DNA from: Diabrotica undecimpunctata
Taxonomy: Eukaryota > Arthropoda > Insecta > Coleoptera > Chrysomelidae
Length of the DNA: 64,000 bases
Assembly: GCF_040954645.1 (NCBI RefSeq)
Contig: NC_092807.1
Span: 26,584,309-26,648,308, forward strand
Reading direction: 5' to 3'
Shown: positions 33,076-44,774 of the stretch, one piece after another
Layout: every line of letters begins with the position of its first letter
Numbering within the stretch: the stretch's first letter is position 1
Translations under genes and position numbers: made by a program
Notes under the pieces: generated by a model
The model's database searches: none
Told to the model about the DNA's origin: nothing
Seen by the model: the letters and a program-made list of their open reading frames with translations, nothing else

Positions 33076-33670
33076 CATTTTCTATACCTTTAACACAAAT
33101 ATAATAACACTAATAACTTACTGATATATCCATTTTATTCAATAGACTTGATTTGTTAAATGGTAGATGGTAGATTTCATTATTTTGAATCAATTTGACA
33201 TCATACTTGTTGAATTTTGTATATATGGAAATTAATTTGTACCCTAAAAATCATAATTTGGGGTTAGACACAAAATTGATACTATAATTGCTATAAAAAT
33301 GTCTTTCTAATATAATAAAGTAAAAAAAAAACTTACCAATTTATATTGATGAAAGTTATTTTGAATGGAAATAATTCCTAGATTTTGTCTATAAACAAAC
33401 AGAACACCATATCGATTATATTTTAATTAAGGTTATATTTTATTCTCTGATATCGCATCCATTGCCCCATTTGACATGACAGTTTGACCATAGAATAGCC
33501 GAACTGTGCTCCGTTGTTCTCTGCTTTGATATAGACAGCGAACAGGGATGTATTTAACACATTTTAAATAAAAAAAAAATTGATTTATTAAATTTAATAA
33601 GGTATGAGAAAATTAATATTTAAAAAAATAATAAGTAAATTATTTATTTTAAATATTATTTTTGGGGTAT
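33076..33670 (+). other. 3' untranslated region of gypsy element 1
   Basis: About 595 bp between the Pol stop and the 3' LTR, AT-rich, without an open frame of note; no envelope gene. Confidence 0.7.
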
Positions 33671-35096
33671 TGTGACGATTGGGGTTTATAGAAAATAATT
33701 TATAAGTTATATACTACATAATATTAGATATAAAAAAGTATTTGATTATTTTAAATAAGTTATATACTAGAGAATTTAATAAAAATATATTTATGTGAGG
33801 GCATTTTTAATAAATTAGCATATAATAATTGTAAAAAGTTGTATTTTAGTAATTTTAATGTTGTAAATAGATTTAAGTGAGCCATGTGCTTAGGCAACCA
33901 ACTATACAGTGGATTGACAGATAGAAATTAATCATAATACGAATATAAGTGGGGTTATAATAATAATGTTGGTTTGAGGTGTTTAATTTATATATATTTG
34001 ATGATTTAAATGTTTATTCTGATCTGAAAAGCCTAAATGTCAACAAAATTATCAATGGAACATTAACGAATTCTTCAGAGTGCAGAGTGTGACCATTGTT
34101 TACAGTCGAACATTCTCGAAATAATGATTATGGCGGTGGATCGAACAGATATTTTTTTCGAGAACATCTATATAGAAGTGATAGAACAAATTGGAACATG
34201 AATTCTTACCAGATGGTTCTGGAAGATTGAAAAGATATAAATACCCGTGATTTGGATTCAAGATGGCAGTTTTTAGTTAGAAGTCAAGCAGTTTATTATG
34301 AAAGTTAGTAGAAGATAGACACAATTAATTAGTGAAGTCAATTGTTCACAGTTTTAGTAAATCAGTCAAGCAGTTTTATAAGAAATATGAAAGTTAGTTG
34401 GAGATAGTCCAATTGTTTAATATAGTGAGTTAAATGAAGATTAAAAATTATGCATATAATTTAATGCACATTTATAATTATACACAAATAATTATTGAAG
34501 ATTAAAAAAGGTATATTGGAAGAAATTAAATTATATTATGGTTGGAGATTAGTATAAATCAACTTATAATAAGTGGATATTGGTATATTGAAAAGAAGAA
34601 TAAATATAAATGCTGTTTGCTGGTTTGGTTGGTGGTGTATAAATGCTGGTGAAGAAAACTATATCTTAAATTGGTAGAAGCTGATAATTGGAAAAAGTAA
34701 TTTCACAAAAAACAAGGATAACTGAAGTACGAAGACATTCAGTGGTGATTAGAATATATATAGTGGAAAACAGTTCATTTAGGCATTCAGTGAAAGAAAG
34801 GTACAACATTTTGTTAATATAATTTAGTTAATGTCATAACAATTTCAATTTTGAAGATAGTTTGTTTAAATTTTACATTGTCTATAGAATTTAATTAGTT
34901 TTATAAGAGTATCAATTTAAAGATAGTTTATTTTAAATTTACATTGGCTAGGTTAGATATATATGTGTGTTCCATAATAGTTATAATAAAGATAATTTAA
35001 AAAAGTACTTACAAACTAATTCTTTGAGAACCGCGATAAAAACCCTATATTATTAAAAATACTCATTGCTCATCATTCAAACAAAAAACACATCAT

Positions 35097-35100
<4 letters not shown>
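33671..35100 (+). repeat. 3' LTR of gypsy element 1
   Basis: 1430 bp, nearly identical to 27449-28878. Just before it a short TTTTGGGGTAT tract may serve as a polypurine primer. Confidence 0.95.

Positions 35101-35173
<73 letters not shown>
35101..35173. repeat. (TA)n microsatellite, right part
   Basis: Continuation of the tract at 27404-27448, and adjacent to the 3' end of the minus-strand LINE that starts at 35174. Confidence 0.95.
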
Positions 35174-35177
<4 letters not shown>

Positions 35178-37654
35178 CTCTCCAGGCCTAGAAGGCCCAT
35201 GGCTTGAGTTACTATTCTTTTCCATTCTTTTCTGTTGCTTTATTTTTCCAGTTTGGTATTTTAAGTTTTTCTATGTCTTTTTCAACATCCTTCTTCCACC
35301 TGGTCCCTCCTATTCCTCCCATTAGCATTATTTTTGGCAGTCTCGTGTTTTCCATCCTTTGGATGTGTCCCAACCATCTCAGTCTTTGTGACTTTATAAT
35401 CCCTACGATATTCGGTTCTCCATACATCTCCTCTAATTCCATATTTGGTCTTTTTATCCATATACCATTCCATAATTTACCTCCAAATATTTTCCTGAGG
35501 ACTTTTCTTTCCCAGACTTGCAGCAAGACTTGCTCGGATTTGTTCATTGTCCATGTTTCACTGGCATATAATACAATAGGTCTTATTACTGTCTTATATA
35601 TTCTTATCTTAGCCATCTTCTAGATATGTTTTTGCTTCTTAATAAATTGTTTAGTGCAAAAATACAACGGTTACCGGCCATAATTCTCGCTTGGATTTCT
35701 TCCTTCATATTTGGTCTTCTCGTGAATGTCGCTCCTAAATACTGGAATATTTCTACTTCTTCAAATTTATATGATTTTTCATCTGTTATTACTGTCAGAT
35801 ATTGTTCTTGTAGGTAATCTCTTTCTGTCCATTCCATATATTTGGTCTTTTCTTCATTTATGTACATCCCTTTCTTTCTCGCTTTCATTTCTAATCTTTT
35901 TATTATTTCTTTTAATTCTTGCTTACTTCTGGCTACCAGTACAATGTCGTCAGCGAATGCTAAGCATTGGTGTTTTCTTTGATATGTATGTCCTGACCTG
36001 TTGATTCCAGCTTCTCTGATGGTAACTTTAAGAACGATACTGAACAACAGCGATGACAGTGGGTCTCCTTGTCGCACCCCCTCACTGATCTCAAACTTAT
36101 CTGTTTCTTCGCCATTTATTTTACCCTATTCTCTGTTTTTCGGAGTGTCACTTTTACCATTCTTATCAGTTTTTCACTAATTCCCATTTCACGTAGTGCT
36201 TTGTATATTTCTTTGCGTTTTATCCTATCGAACGCTTGTTTAAAGTTGATGAATAGGGCCATTGTAGGTTTCCCATATTCGTAGCTTTCTGCTTGTATTT
36301 CGCGCAGTAGGAAAATTTGATCCACTGTGCTGCGCCCTCTTCTGAATCCACATTGATATTCCCCTCTGTCATTATCTATATTTTGAGATAGCTTATCTTT
36401 TATATATACTGCAAGTATTTTATATGCAACATTTAGTAGGGCTATTCCCCTGTAATTGTGGCATAAACTTTTGTCGCCTTTTTTGTGAAAAGGGTACAGT
36501 GTCGCTTCGGTCCATTTCTTCGGTAATTTTTCTTGTTCCCATATGTCTTTTAGCAACTTTTCCAAATGCTTAATTAGTACTGGTCCTCCATATTTAAACA
36601 TTTCAGCTGTTACTTCATCTCTTCCTGGGCTCTTATTATTCTTTAGTTTCTCTATTATTTCTTTTATTTCTTTTTCGTTAGGCGGTCTTTCCTCTATTCG
36701 TTCTTTATCGACATTTTCCTTCACTTCTTCTTCCTCTTTATATTGTGTTGTGGGAATTTCATTTAAAAGTTCTTCAAAGTATTCTTTCCATCTGCTCAAT
36801 ATTTCTTCGTCACTTACTAAATTTCTTCTACTTTTGTTTTTGTACTGTACAGGTTTTCCTTGGTACCCCTTTTTCACATTTTTCACCCCTTGATATAAGT
36901 TTCTAATTTCTCTATTTTTATAGCTCTGTTCTATACATTTTAATTTATCTTCATTGTATTTTCTTTTCTTAGATCTTATTATTCTTTTGGCTCCTTTCCT
37001 TTGTTCATTGTATTTTCTCTCTATTTCTGTTGTTTTTTCTTGCATCATTTTTATTTGTAATTTATTTCGTTCATCTAGTTCCATTTTACATTCATCGTCG
37101 AACCATTCTTTGTATTCGTGTTTTATATTTCTATTACTGGCCTGAGCTGCTTTGGTCATACATACTTTTATTTGCATCCATGTTTGTTCAATATCCCCAC
37201 TTTCTGCAATATTATCTAATCCTCTACTGACTATTCTTTCATATTTATTTTGTTCCTCTTCTGTCAGTAGTCTCACAGGTTTAGTTGCTTTATACCTTTT
37301 CTTCCGCTGATTTCTAAGCACTGGAATAAGTTGTTTCATTTGTATTCCAACTATAAAGTGATCTGAATCTGCATCTGGACCTCTGTATGTTCTTATGTTT
37401 TTTATACATTTTTGCATATCTTTTTCGACAAGCACATGATCAATTTGGTTTATGGTTTTCCCATCCGGTGATCTCCACGTTCCTTGGTGTATTCTTTTGT
37501 GTTGGAAGTACGTGCTCATAATGATCATATTTCTTTCTTTCGCGAAATCAATTAGGAAGTGACCATTTTCGTTCGTTGTTTCATGCAAGCTGTATTTTCC
37601 TATGGTGGGTACATATATTTCTTCTTTTCCTATTTTTGCAAAGACACTATGCAT
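35174..37654 (-). mobile_element. LINE, 5'-truncated in the endonuclease
   Basis: Minus-strand non-LTR element whose 3' end abuts (TA)n. The 5' end lies in the endonuclease at about 37654. Its last part resembles the LINE at 59.4-62 kb (both have a GGCCT..AGGCC-type word at the 3' end), so both probably belong to one family. A target duplication was not found. Confidence 0.78.
35212..37654 (-). pseudogene. LINE ORF2: endonuclease end plus reverse transcriptase
   Basis: Three overlapping frames. 37654-36116 (512 codons, uninterrupted) carries the second half of the endonuclease (GTWRSPDGKTINQIDHVLVE, DADSDHFIVG), a long charged linker, and the RT start: NNKSPGRDEVTAEM, GFRRGRSTVDQIFLLREIQ, MALFINFKQAFDRI. 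36077-35604 continues with MRQGDPLSSLLFSIVLKVTI and the catalytic LAFADDIVLVAR. 35616-35212 is the C-terminal domain (ETWTMNKSEQVLLQVWERKV, LGHIQRMENTRLPKIMLMG). A frameshift around 36080-36116 breaks the protein in the palm. The length of open frame suggests modest age. Confidence 0.85.
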
Positions 37655-37770
37655 CAGTTAAAGAAATGATCAGAGACAAAGATCTTTGGAGACGGACAAT
37701 AGACGACATTACGTCAACCACTACACTCCCTTTGGGGGACAGGATTGGATCGAAGAGAGAGACTGGGACA
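37655..37770 (+). pseudogene. Possible LINE C-terminal fragment
   Basis: Plus-strand reading VKEMIRDKDLWRRTIDDIT followed by a polar stretch resembles the last residues of LINE ORF2 proteins (DR.LWR..). It abuts the 5' end of the minus-strand LINE. Short and uncertain. Confidence 0.35.
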
Positions 37771-39180
37771 AACCAGGGGTTCCACCATAAAAGTGACTAC
37801 TAAAAAGGGATTCCATTTATCAAAAAGATTAAGAAACTCTGCTCTAGGCCATTGTTTGGAAAATTATATACATCAAATTTCTCTGATGAAAATTTTTGTT
37901 TTACACTATACTCTAATATATATTTAAGAATTGCAATGTTGAGAAAACACCTATATAATACTTTCTTACAGACAAGATAATGGGTTTTATCTTTTTATTC
38001 TTTTTTCTTTTCAGTAAAAAATGGCCAGCCTCCTAATCCACTTGTATTTGGGGGATTAAAATGCTTGTGCGATACAACTTCACATCGTTGCGTATAACTC
38101 TCTTAAAATTTTTCCCCGCTTCTCTTATTTTTAATTTATCAGACGAGGACCTGGAATTTATTATAGCACAGAGAAAAAACAGGTAAGTTTTGGTAGTTAG
38201 AATTAAAAAAGTATAAAAAGAGTGGATAATTAAATAAAACCTCAAAGAAAAACATACTGAGTGTCTTACAATCATATTAAATTAAAAAATATGATTCAAC
38301 TTTGCCGAACGAGCTGCTCATAACTAATGTTTGTTAAAAACGTTTTTACACTACAGTGTGTTCCATAATGTTTTTAGCAGTCTGTCATTCAGGAATATTG
38401 AATATTTTTATTTTAAAATTTAGAAATGTCAATTGGGCCTCCAATACTATCAATTGATATATACATGAGATCTATGACATCATCACGAACGGTGTGACGT
38501 CATTACGATGAAAAAAATTAAAAAGGATCGGGGATAAAGGATAGGTCAAGATGAAAGGGTTTTTATCCCAAAAATTGAACGGTGTACCACAATGAGAGTA
38601 TTAATTTAAATAAGTATCTACGCTAAATTTTCAATTTAATGTTTCTTTTTAAAAATATTCAATAACATTCCAAATGTGAATTAATGTTATGGCAAGTGTT
38701 CAAAATGACCTTCTGCTCCAAGACAAGCGTCAAATGGTCTAAGTCGTTGACCTGTGTAACGATAAAATTTGCCTACCACATTGGGTATCACTTATAGGGG
38801 GTTCAAAGTGGGGACTGAGCAATTACTGAGCTGAAGATAGGGTGGGCAAACAAACCGAAACGTTTGCGAATGGCCACTCTTGTTTCTGTTGGAGAGCTGG
38901 TTCGTAAGTAAGTGAATAAAGGAGGGACTGGAAGGGGTAACTACAAAGAAAGAAACCAAAAAATTACTTACATAGATTTCCTGGGCAACAAACACAAGAA
39001 GGTTCCTAAACTATTTGAATTATACACCGCGCCGTTTAATCTTTCCGGACCCATGTTACAAAAACTTATGCTTCAGGCCATGTGGGGTAGCTATGGTACC
39101 CCACTAAAATACTTTAATAATTCATTTAAATTATACATTATTGTTTGGGAAGTTATACAATGAAGCACTAGTATTTATTT
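37771..39180. other. No gene recognised
   Basis: AT-rich DNA with short unrecognised frames on both strands (for example 38033-38275 minus, 38912-39163 plus). Around 38819-38870 CTGAAGA and CCGAAACGTTT recall the spacing of hammerhead-type Penelope ends, but the core does not fit. Confidence 0.45.
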
Positions 39181-39519
39181 TTAGTTTTTATTTTTACCTT
39201 TAACTAAAATCTTTAAATTCATTATTTTTACAGTCAGGGCATACACATTTTTTACTTTCTTTCGATATATGTTGCAAATAGGTTTTCTACATATAGAGTG
39301 CAAGTTATTGTGCCAAGTTTTGTTAAATAATCCTTCGCCTACTTCGGTCATTACTTTTTCAATCGGGAAACTTTTTAGTGAATATAATATAGGCATTGAG
39401 TGCAGCCATATCAATAATTTCCATAAAAATCCTAAATGGCCATCTCCTACTTGAACGAACACATGTATATTCTCTGGTCATTTTATCTCCGGTGTCAACG
39501 GACCCTTTGGTTTTATTAT

Positions 39520-40451
39520 CATCATCATCGAGCCTCAAGAGTCCACTGCTGAACATAGGCCTCTTCCTCATGTTTCCAACCCCGTCTATCTTGCGCCGCT
39601 CTCATCCAGTTTTTATTGAGTCTTCTTAAATCGTCAGTCCATCTTGTAGGTGGTCGACCGACGCTTCTCTTGTCTTCCCTTGGCCTCCATTCCAATAACC
39701 TCTTTGTCCATCGCCCATCTGTCATTCTGGCTATGTGTCCTGCCCATCTCCATTTTAGTCTGGCTATCTTCTCGATGATGTCAGTCACTCCGGTTCTTCT
39801 CCTGATGTCTTCGTTGGTTATTCTGTCTCGCAGAGTTATTCCTAACATGGACCGCTCCATTCTTCTCTGCGTGACTCTCAGTTTGGTAGCTGCTGCTTTT
39901 ATTAAGGTAAGTGTTTCTGCTCCGTACGTCAAGACTGGGAGGACGCACTGATCAAATACCTTTCTCTTTAGGCATGTGGGCAGCTCACTTTTAAAAGTTT
40001 CTCTCAGTTTTCCAAATGCTGCCCACCCAAGGCCGATTCTTCTCTTCAGTTTATGAGTCTGGTTATCCCTGCCAATCATAATTTCATGTCCCAGGTATTT
40101 ATATCTATCTACGAGTTCTATTTCTTTTCCACCAATACTGATGTTCTGGTTGGGTACCAAATTGGTCATGATTTTTGTTTTCGAGATATTTATATTTAAA
40201 CCTACACTTTCTGTAGCCACAACGAGTTCCTGTACCATCTCTCTTGCCATACCTAGATCTTCAGCTATTATAAGTATATCATAGGAGAAACGTAAGTTAT
40301 TTAGATATTCTCCATCTATTTTTATTCCCTTTGTCATCCAATCCAAATTCTTAAAAGCATGTTCTAGCACCGTATTAAAAAGTTTAGGTGACATTGGGTC
40401 TCCTTGTCTAACCCCCCGTTCTATTTTTATGCGATTACTGTTAGTATGTAA
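39520..40451 (-). mobile_element. 5'-truncated LINE with 13-bp TSD
   Basis: 932-bp insertion flanked by perfect TTGGTTTTATTAT repeats (39507-39519 and 40452-40464). The 3' tail is a short (GAT)n. Removing it and one repeat joins the piggyBac frame through an HYNKTKGSVDT-type motif that the family is known to conserve. Confidence 0.92.
39525..40440 (-). pseudogene. LINE reverse transcriptase with mutated catalytic box
   Basis: The open frame 40394-39525 (289 codons) continues upstream to about 40440 with IERGVRQGDPMSPKLF. The palm box reads NLRFSYDILIIAE where related elements have F/Y-A-D-D, so the catalytic Asp pair is damaged. The rest is clean: VDRYKYLGHEIMIG, CVLPVLTYGAETLTL, WAGHIARMTDGRWTKRLLEW and a basic GRPPTRWTDDLRR end. 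The uninterrupted frame with a broken active site means either a late mutation or retrotransposition in trans. Confidence 0.83.
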
Positions 40452-41026
40452 TTGGTTTTATTATAGTGTAAAATAATTTCAGGTTTACTTTTTGCTTTTT
40501 CATCAGAGGATATTTCGTTGCTGTGAAACTGTGTCGATAAAATAATAACTGCTTTTTTTTTGTAGGTACATAGAACACTAATGTGAGATCATTATAAAAT
40601 CCAAAAATAGAGGAACTTTCTTCGCGCGCAGAGTTTGGAGCAAATTCGGCAGGAATCTCTTTTTTGTTAAAACTTAGAGTTCCCATAATTGTAAGTTAAT
40701 GTCTTAGCAGTTCTTTGGCTAGGAGAATCGAGGTGAAAACATTGTCATTGTCTGTAGTAACTCCATGCCCCGATACAAAATAGGGTCTAAGCATATCTAA
40801 AACTACCCTAAAACCTTGATTCACTTCTCGTTGTTTTTCTATCATTAAAGTGTATATCTGAGTGTTCAAAATATAAGCAGTATCAAAGTCCGAATCAACC
40901 CAAATTTTTATTCCATATCGACCAGGTTTACTTTTTATATAAACTCGAAATGGACATTTTCCTCTGAATGTAGCTGACCTCTCGTCGACTGTGATATTTT
41001 CATCAGGTGAATAATTATCAGTAGTA

Positions 41027-41183
41027 ATATCCCTAGGACATTGATAACAGACGAGATAATTTCATGACAATCGAAAGATCGTTCCTTGGTAGCACGAAGC
41101 CGAAGGCTGAGTGCTGTTACCAAGCAACGAGCTTGAGAAATTTGTCATGAAATTATGAGGCATTCATCAATGTCCGAGGGATA
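41027..41183. repeat. Imperfect hairpin (small MITE) inside piggyBac remnant
   Basis: About 157 bp. TATCCCTAGGACATTGATA at the left mirrors TATCCCTCGGACATTGATG at the right, ATAATTTCATGACA and its complement lie further in, and TTGGTA...TACCAA near the centre. It separates the ITVDERS block from the preceding transposase part. Confidence 0.55.
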
Positions 41184-41460
41184 TTCGGCGGATAATTTTT
41201 CGAAAAAAAAAAATCATAACTCAACATAACGAAACATTTATTTATTAAAAGTACAGTTAGTAAAAGGACAATTATTAAAATTTAAGTTAACATTAGATTC
41301 GTTGCTGTTCTCTACTATAGAAGATCTATTACCACGCATAATATTTATAATCTTGTTGTGGTGTTCTTTTCAAAACGTGACATTTTGAAATTTATTTGGA
41401 TGAAGTTGTCAAACTCGATCGTATTGTCATAGGGATTGAAAATTGCACTGAATGCAATTA
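41184..41460. other. Unassigned insertion within the piggyBac remnant
   Basis: AT-rich sequence between two readable parts of the piggyBac frame; partly decayed transposase or further insertion. No motif seen. Confidence 0.35.
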
Positions 41461-42180
41461 TCAGTCTAATGTTGACATGATTGGGTGAAATTGTTCCACA
41501 TGACACAAAATGACGAAATTTGAATGGTTGTTAGAACAGTCGAAAAATTATCAATGCAATTTTTTACAAATTGATCATATGTATTGCGAATTGCTTGTAG
41601 TTTATCTTTTGTTTCTATTATTTTATTTGTTGTTGTGGAGCGGTCATCAAATCTTATGTGTTTGTAGATCATCTTGAATCTATTTCGAGACATTACAGCA
41701 GTAAAAAATGTTTGTTTGAATAGTTCATTTTCGGCCTACATTTCCGCCAAGTAAAGTTTTCCTCCGTGATTTCTTCCACTGGCTATAAGTATTGCAATGA
41801 AAGCGTATAATTCAGTAATTGTAACATTTTTCCAAATCATTTGATCACCATGATGATTTTCATTAAATTTTTCAGTATATAGTTCTCCTTGTCGATTTGT
41901 GTGCGTGCATATGTCAGCTAGCATATTCTCATTTATATAGCGTTGGAATGCTTCTTTTATTGAAGTAAGAGCCATGCTAAAACAAATTGCAAATTTATCA
42001 AAATGTTTGTTTATTTTCAAAATGTATACTCACCTATTATTTTGTAAACCTTCACGACAATTTACTATATTATGAGCCCTGCGCCTTGTAGGTACAGGTG
42101 GTTGTGTTTTCCATTCATATCCAGATTTCGATTTTAGTATTTCGGCAACTGGCTCAAAAGTACATTTTTCGCTTTTTTTG

Positions 42181-43540
42181 AAATATCAAACCTTTTTGAA
42201 ATATAAATTTTAATTATTGTTAACTTTATTTAAAATAAGACTAATATCACAATTAGCTAATCCATAAAACTATGAAAGCTTTTTCAATGTTTGTTATGAA
42301 AGCAAATTTTTTTTATTAATGAAAAATTGTTAATTTTTACTTTGATTAATTGTAATAAAAATTACATTTTAGCACTGGCTGGTATATTTCCTTTAAGAAA
42401 AATTTTGGGATTGGAATTGAATCAAAAACACTACAAACAACACACAACTGTGTCCTTACACAAACTGCAAATAGTCTGGGGTGACCATGGAACATAAAAA
42501 TGGACAAATCTTGGAAATTTGAACACTGATTCCGGCTTCGGATTATCCTGGATGTCAACAAACTGCAATCTTCAAAAATCGGCCACTTAATTCCTTCTTA
42601 AAACCACGTATACCTCTCAAATGACAAAAACGAATAACAAGCATAAAAAAGTGTTTGAAGAAAAAACCGGACTCAAACCATAACTGACTGCTTCCGCGGT
42701 CCATCGTCGAATGATTTCATAATCTTCCCCGCAATACTTTCTCACCAACTTAAGCAGATATTTATTTTGACGCGCAATATTAAGCGGAATCAACATCAAA
42801 AGAAAGCAATTAGTGTTTTTATATACAGACCAGAAATGTTTATATTATCAATCTCAGCGACGCAAAAAGATTGAGAATATTGTTCGGTGTTTTAATACAT
42901 ACGAAGGGAAATCAAAATGCTACACCTGTACATGCCAAATGTATAATCTCTAACGTTATCAGGGTAAATCGTCTACTTATGTAAGTTCTTTGATAATACC
43001 CCATACAGAAAAATCCAAGGAGACAGGCGATTTTAGGGGCCTTTAAATCCGTCAGTTCCAATTCATATGTTTGAAAATATGGCACTAAAGTAATTGATTA
43101 AAATACCACTGTTACGTGGGGATGCGTCATCTTGTTTTTATACGATAACATCATTTAAATATTCTTAACCATTAACCATCTTATTCTTCACGACGATTTA
43201 AATATTCCTAAAAAAAAGGACATATTAAACATCTAATAAATAACCGACACCAAACCAGTTCTCCTTAACCAATGCGTATTTTCCATTGACCAAGAATGGG
43301 AGTTATGGCGATATACAATCCCATTACTACAGAAAATAGCTTCAAAAATATGTCATTTGAAAATGAAAATTAACTTCTAAAAATGTACAAAAATCTTTAA
43401 TTTTGCTTAATAATATGGATAGTAGCACATATCCTCAGTGACATTAGAAGTATTTGGGCTGATTTATAAACTTCACGTTGGCGTTGGCGCTGGCGTTTGC
43501 CGTTGACCTTGGCGCTGGCTATCATATACTGCATTTATAA
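42181..43540. other. No gene recognised
   Basis: AT-rich. Minus-strand frames of 60-71 codons at 42346-42561 and 42617-42799 have no family resemblance I can support. Around 43470-43520 GTTGGCG-type words recur (TTGGCGTTGGCGCTGGCG), a short GC-rich imperfect repeat. Confidence 0.45.
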
Positions 43541-43553
43541 ACTTTCTATGTAG

Positions 43554-43755
43554 ATAACTAGAAAGATCATAAGATGCATTATCATACATGTATATAAAAA
43601 ATTATTGTAAAAAACTTAAGTAAAAAACATTAAAATTGATATATAGAGAACTAGAAAGATCATAAGATGCACTATCATACATGTATATAAAAAATTATTG
43701 TAAAAAACTTAAGTAAAAAACATTAAAATTGATATGTAGAGAAAAATCATAAGAT
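43554..43755 (+). repeat. Tandem repeat, ~93-bp period, two copies plus a partial third
   Basis: AACTAGAAAGATCATAAGAT recurs at 43556 and 43649 with nearly identical 93-bp units. A shortened third start (AAATCATAAGATGTTC) at about 43744 leads into the Penelope-type repeat. Confidence 0.85.
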
Positions 43756-44089
43756 GTTCTTCATGTTCTTTTGCTGTGCTAAGTTTGTTAATTTGTAAAC
43801 TGTACCTAGTTTCAATTAATTGTTTATACAACTTGATCTCTAAATGTCCATTGTCGTAAGCTTTTTCACACATTTAATATCATTGACTGGTACATGTCTT
43901 TTTAAGGTAACACACATGTTATAACTTTTCTATGGATGTTTGGTTTTTCATATTGTTCTTTTTAGATGAACTGATGATGCTTTCTGAATAGAAAGCGAAA
44001 CGTTTTTAATAAATAGATGAAGTAGCCACCTTCTTTGTCTTTTATTTCTCCACTTTGACCGAAAAACCCACCACTCTTCGAGTGTTCCT

Positions 44090-44094
<5 letters not shown>
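43745..44094 (+). mobile_element. Penelope-type repeat, single copy
   Basis: About 350 bp matching the right arm of the palindrome at 26694-27375 (ATGTTCTTTTGCTGTGCTAA to CACTCTTCGAGTG). Followed by TTAGTTTA and a (TA)n tract, as for the other copies. Confidence 0.78.
43971..44004 (+). ncRNA. Candidate small hammerhead ribozyme
   Basis: CTGATGA (43971-43977), helix II GCTTTCT / AGAAAGC, GAAAC (43997-44001), then GTT in place of GTC. The core is kept, and the loop differs from the copies at 26.8 and 27.3 kb. Confidence 0.5.

Positions 44095-44166
<72 letters not shown>
44095..44166. repeat. (TA)n microsatellite
   Basis: About 36 TA units adjoining the end of the Penelope-type repeat. Confidence 0.95.
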
Positions 44167-44171
<5 letters not shown>

Positions 44172-44299
44172 GTCCAAAAGTTTGGAATATTTCATCTTTT
44201 TATTGATTTTTATATATAAACTCTTCTGAATAGTTAAACATAATTTTTTTTTTTGATTTTCAACAATACTAAATAAATCTCAAAAACAGATAAACGATA

Positions 44300-44324
44300 A
44301 AGGAAAGTAGCCTAATTTCGGATA
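44300..44324 (+). repeat. Left TIR of pogo-like element
   Basis: 25 bp, complementary to 46883-46907 with one mismatch; TA duplicated outside. Confidence 0.92.
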
Positions 44325-44716
44325 GTGTCTTAATTTCGGATAGCGGTGTATCTAAAAAAGTTTCTTTATTTGCGAACAGAAACCTATACGTATGTCACGC
44401 TGAATAACACAGAGAACATTATCTTAAATTGTTTAGGTAGTAGAGCTGCTCCCCGTTAGATGGCAGTGCCGAAACCACCAAACGTTATTGTGCAGTTTTT
44501 TTTCGGTCGTATTTCAAAGCCTATTTTTTCGTGTTTTTATTCCTGTTTGAAGTTTGATCTTTTGGCAGGGGTAAGCTAGAAACCTGTTTTATTTGATTTT
44601 GCTACTAATTTAAAGCAGATTTTAATCACATATAAATTAGAGAGCCCTAACCTTAAAAATAAAAAATTCCTAATTTCGGATAGTACAAGTCCCATAATTT
44701 CGGATATCCGAAATTA
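44313..44716. promoter_or_regulatory. Left subterminal array of a 12-bp motif
   Basis: TAATTTCGGATA occurs at 44313-44324, 44331-44342, 44671-44682 and 44695-44706, and in reverse at 44705-44716. The last two overlap to form a palindrome just upstream of the transposase start. Three more copies lie at the right end. Likely transposase binding sites that could also autoregulate the gene; inference only. Confidence 0.65.
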
Positions 44717-44774
44717 GGAACCTTAAATTGATGATCATGTTAGCATAAAAACTTTTGTTTCTTTTCAGAAGAAA

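Larger units (their letters stand above)
27449..35100 (+). mobile_element. Ty3/gypsy LTR retrotransposon, 7.65 kb
   Basis: Two direct LTRs of 1430 bp (TG...CA) enclose a primer-binding region, Gag-like frames, protease, and one long Pol frame with the gypsy order RT, RNase H, integrase. There is no envelope frame between Pol and the 3' LTR. The LTRs look almost identical (one difference seen: T at about 28566 against C at about 34788), so insertion was recent. Inserted in (TA)n, hence the target duplication cannot be read. Confidence 0.95.
39181..42180 (-). pseudogene. Second piggyBac-like transposase, with LINE and hairpin insertions
   Basis: Transposase of the DDE_Tnp_1_7 type, unlike the one at 12.7-16.6 kb in sequence. 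From the N-terminal side: EPVAEILKSKSGYEWKTQPP (about 42160-42100), an apparent GTGAGT donor, MLADICTHTNRQGELYTEKF and KNVTITELYAFIAILIASGR (42020-41736), MSRNRFKMIYKHIRFDDRST (41693-41466), ITVDERSATFRGKCPFRVYI with catalytic Asp (about 41000), GHGVTTDNDNVFTSILLAKE (about 40780), and IPAEFAPNSAREESSSIFGF (40660-40600). After the LINE come KGSVDTGDKMTREYTCVRSS (about 39510-39450) and a decayed cysteine-rich tail ending near 39181. Frame changes make it inactive. Confidence 0.83.

Noticed and set aside
33076..33670. Envelope gene of gypsy element 1
   Set aside because: No open frame of relevant length, signal peptide or membrane segment between Pol and the 3' LTR.
36543..36893. Plus-strand frames over the LINE at 35-37.6 kb
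   Set aside because: Antisense shadows of RT coding sequence; Ser/Phe-rich without motifs.
38819..38870. Another hammerhead motif (CTGAAGA ... CCGAAACGTTT)
   Set aside because: CTGATGA core is not kept and helix II does not pair well.
43554..43755. Repeat array as CRISPR-like
   Set aside because: Only two full 93-bp units, no spacers, eukaryotic transposon context.
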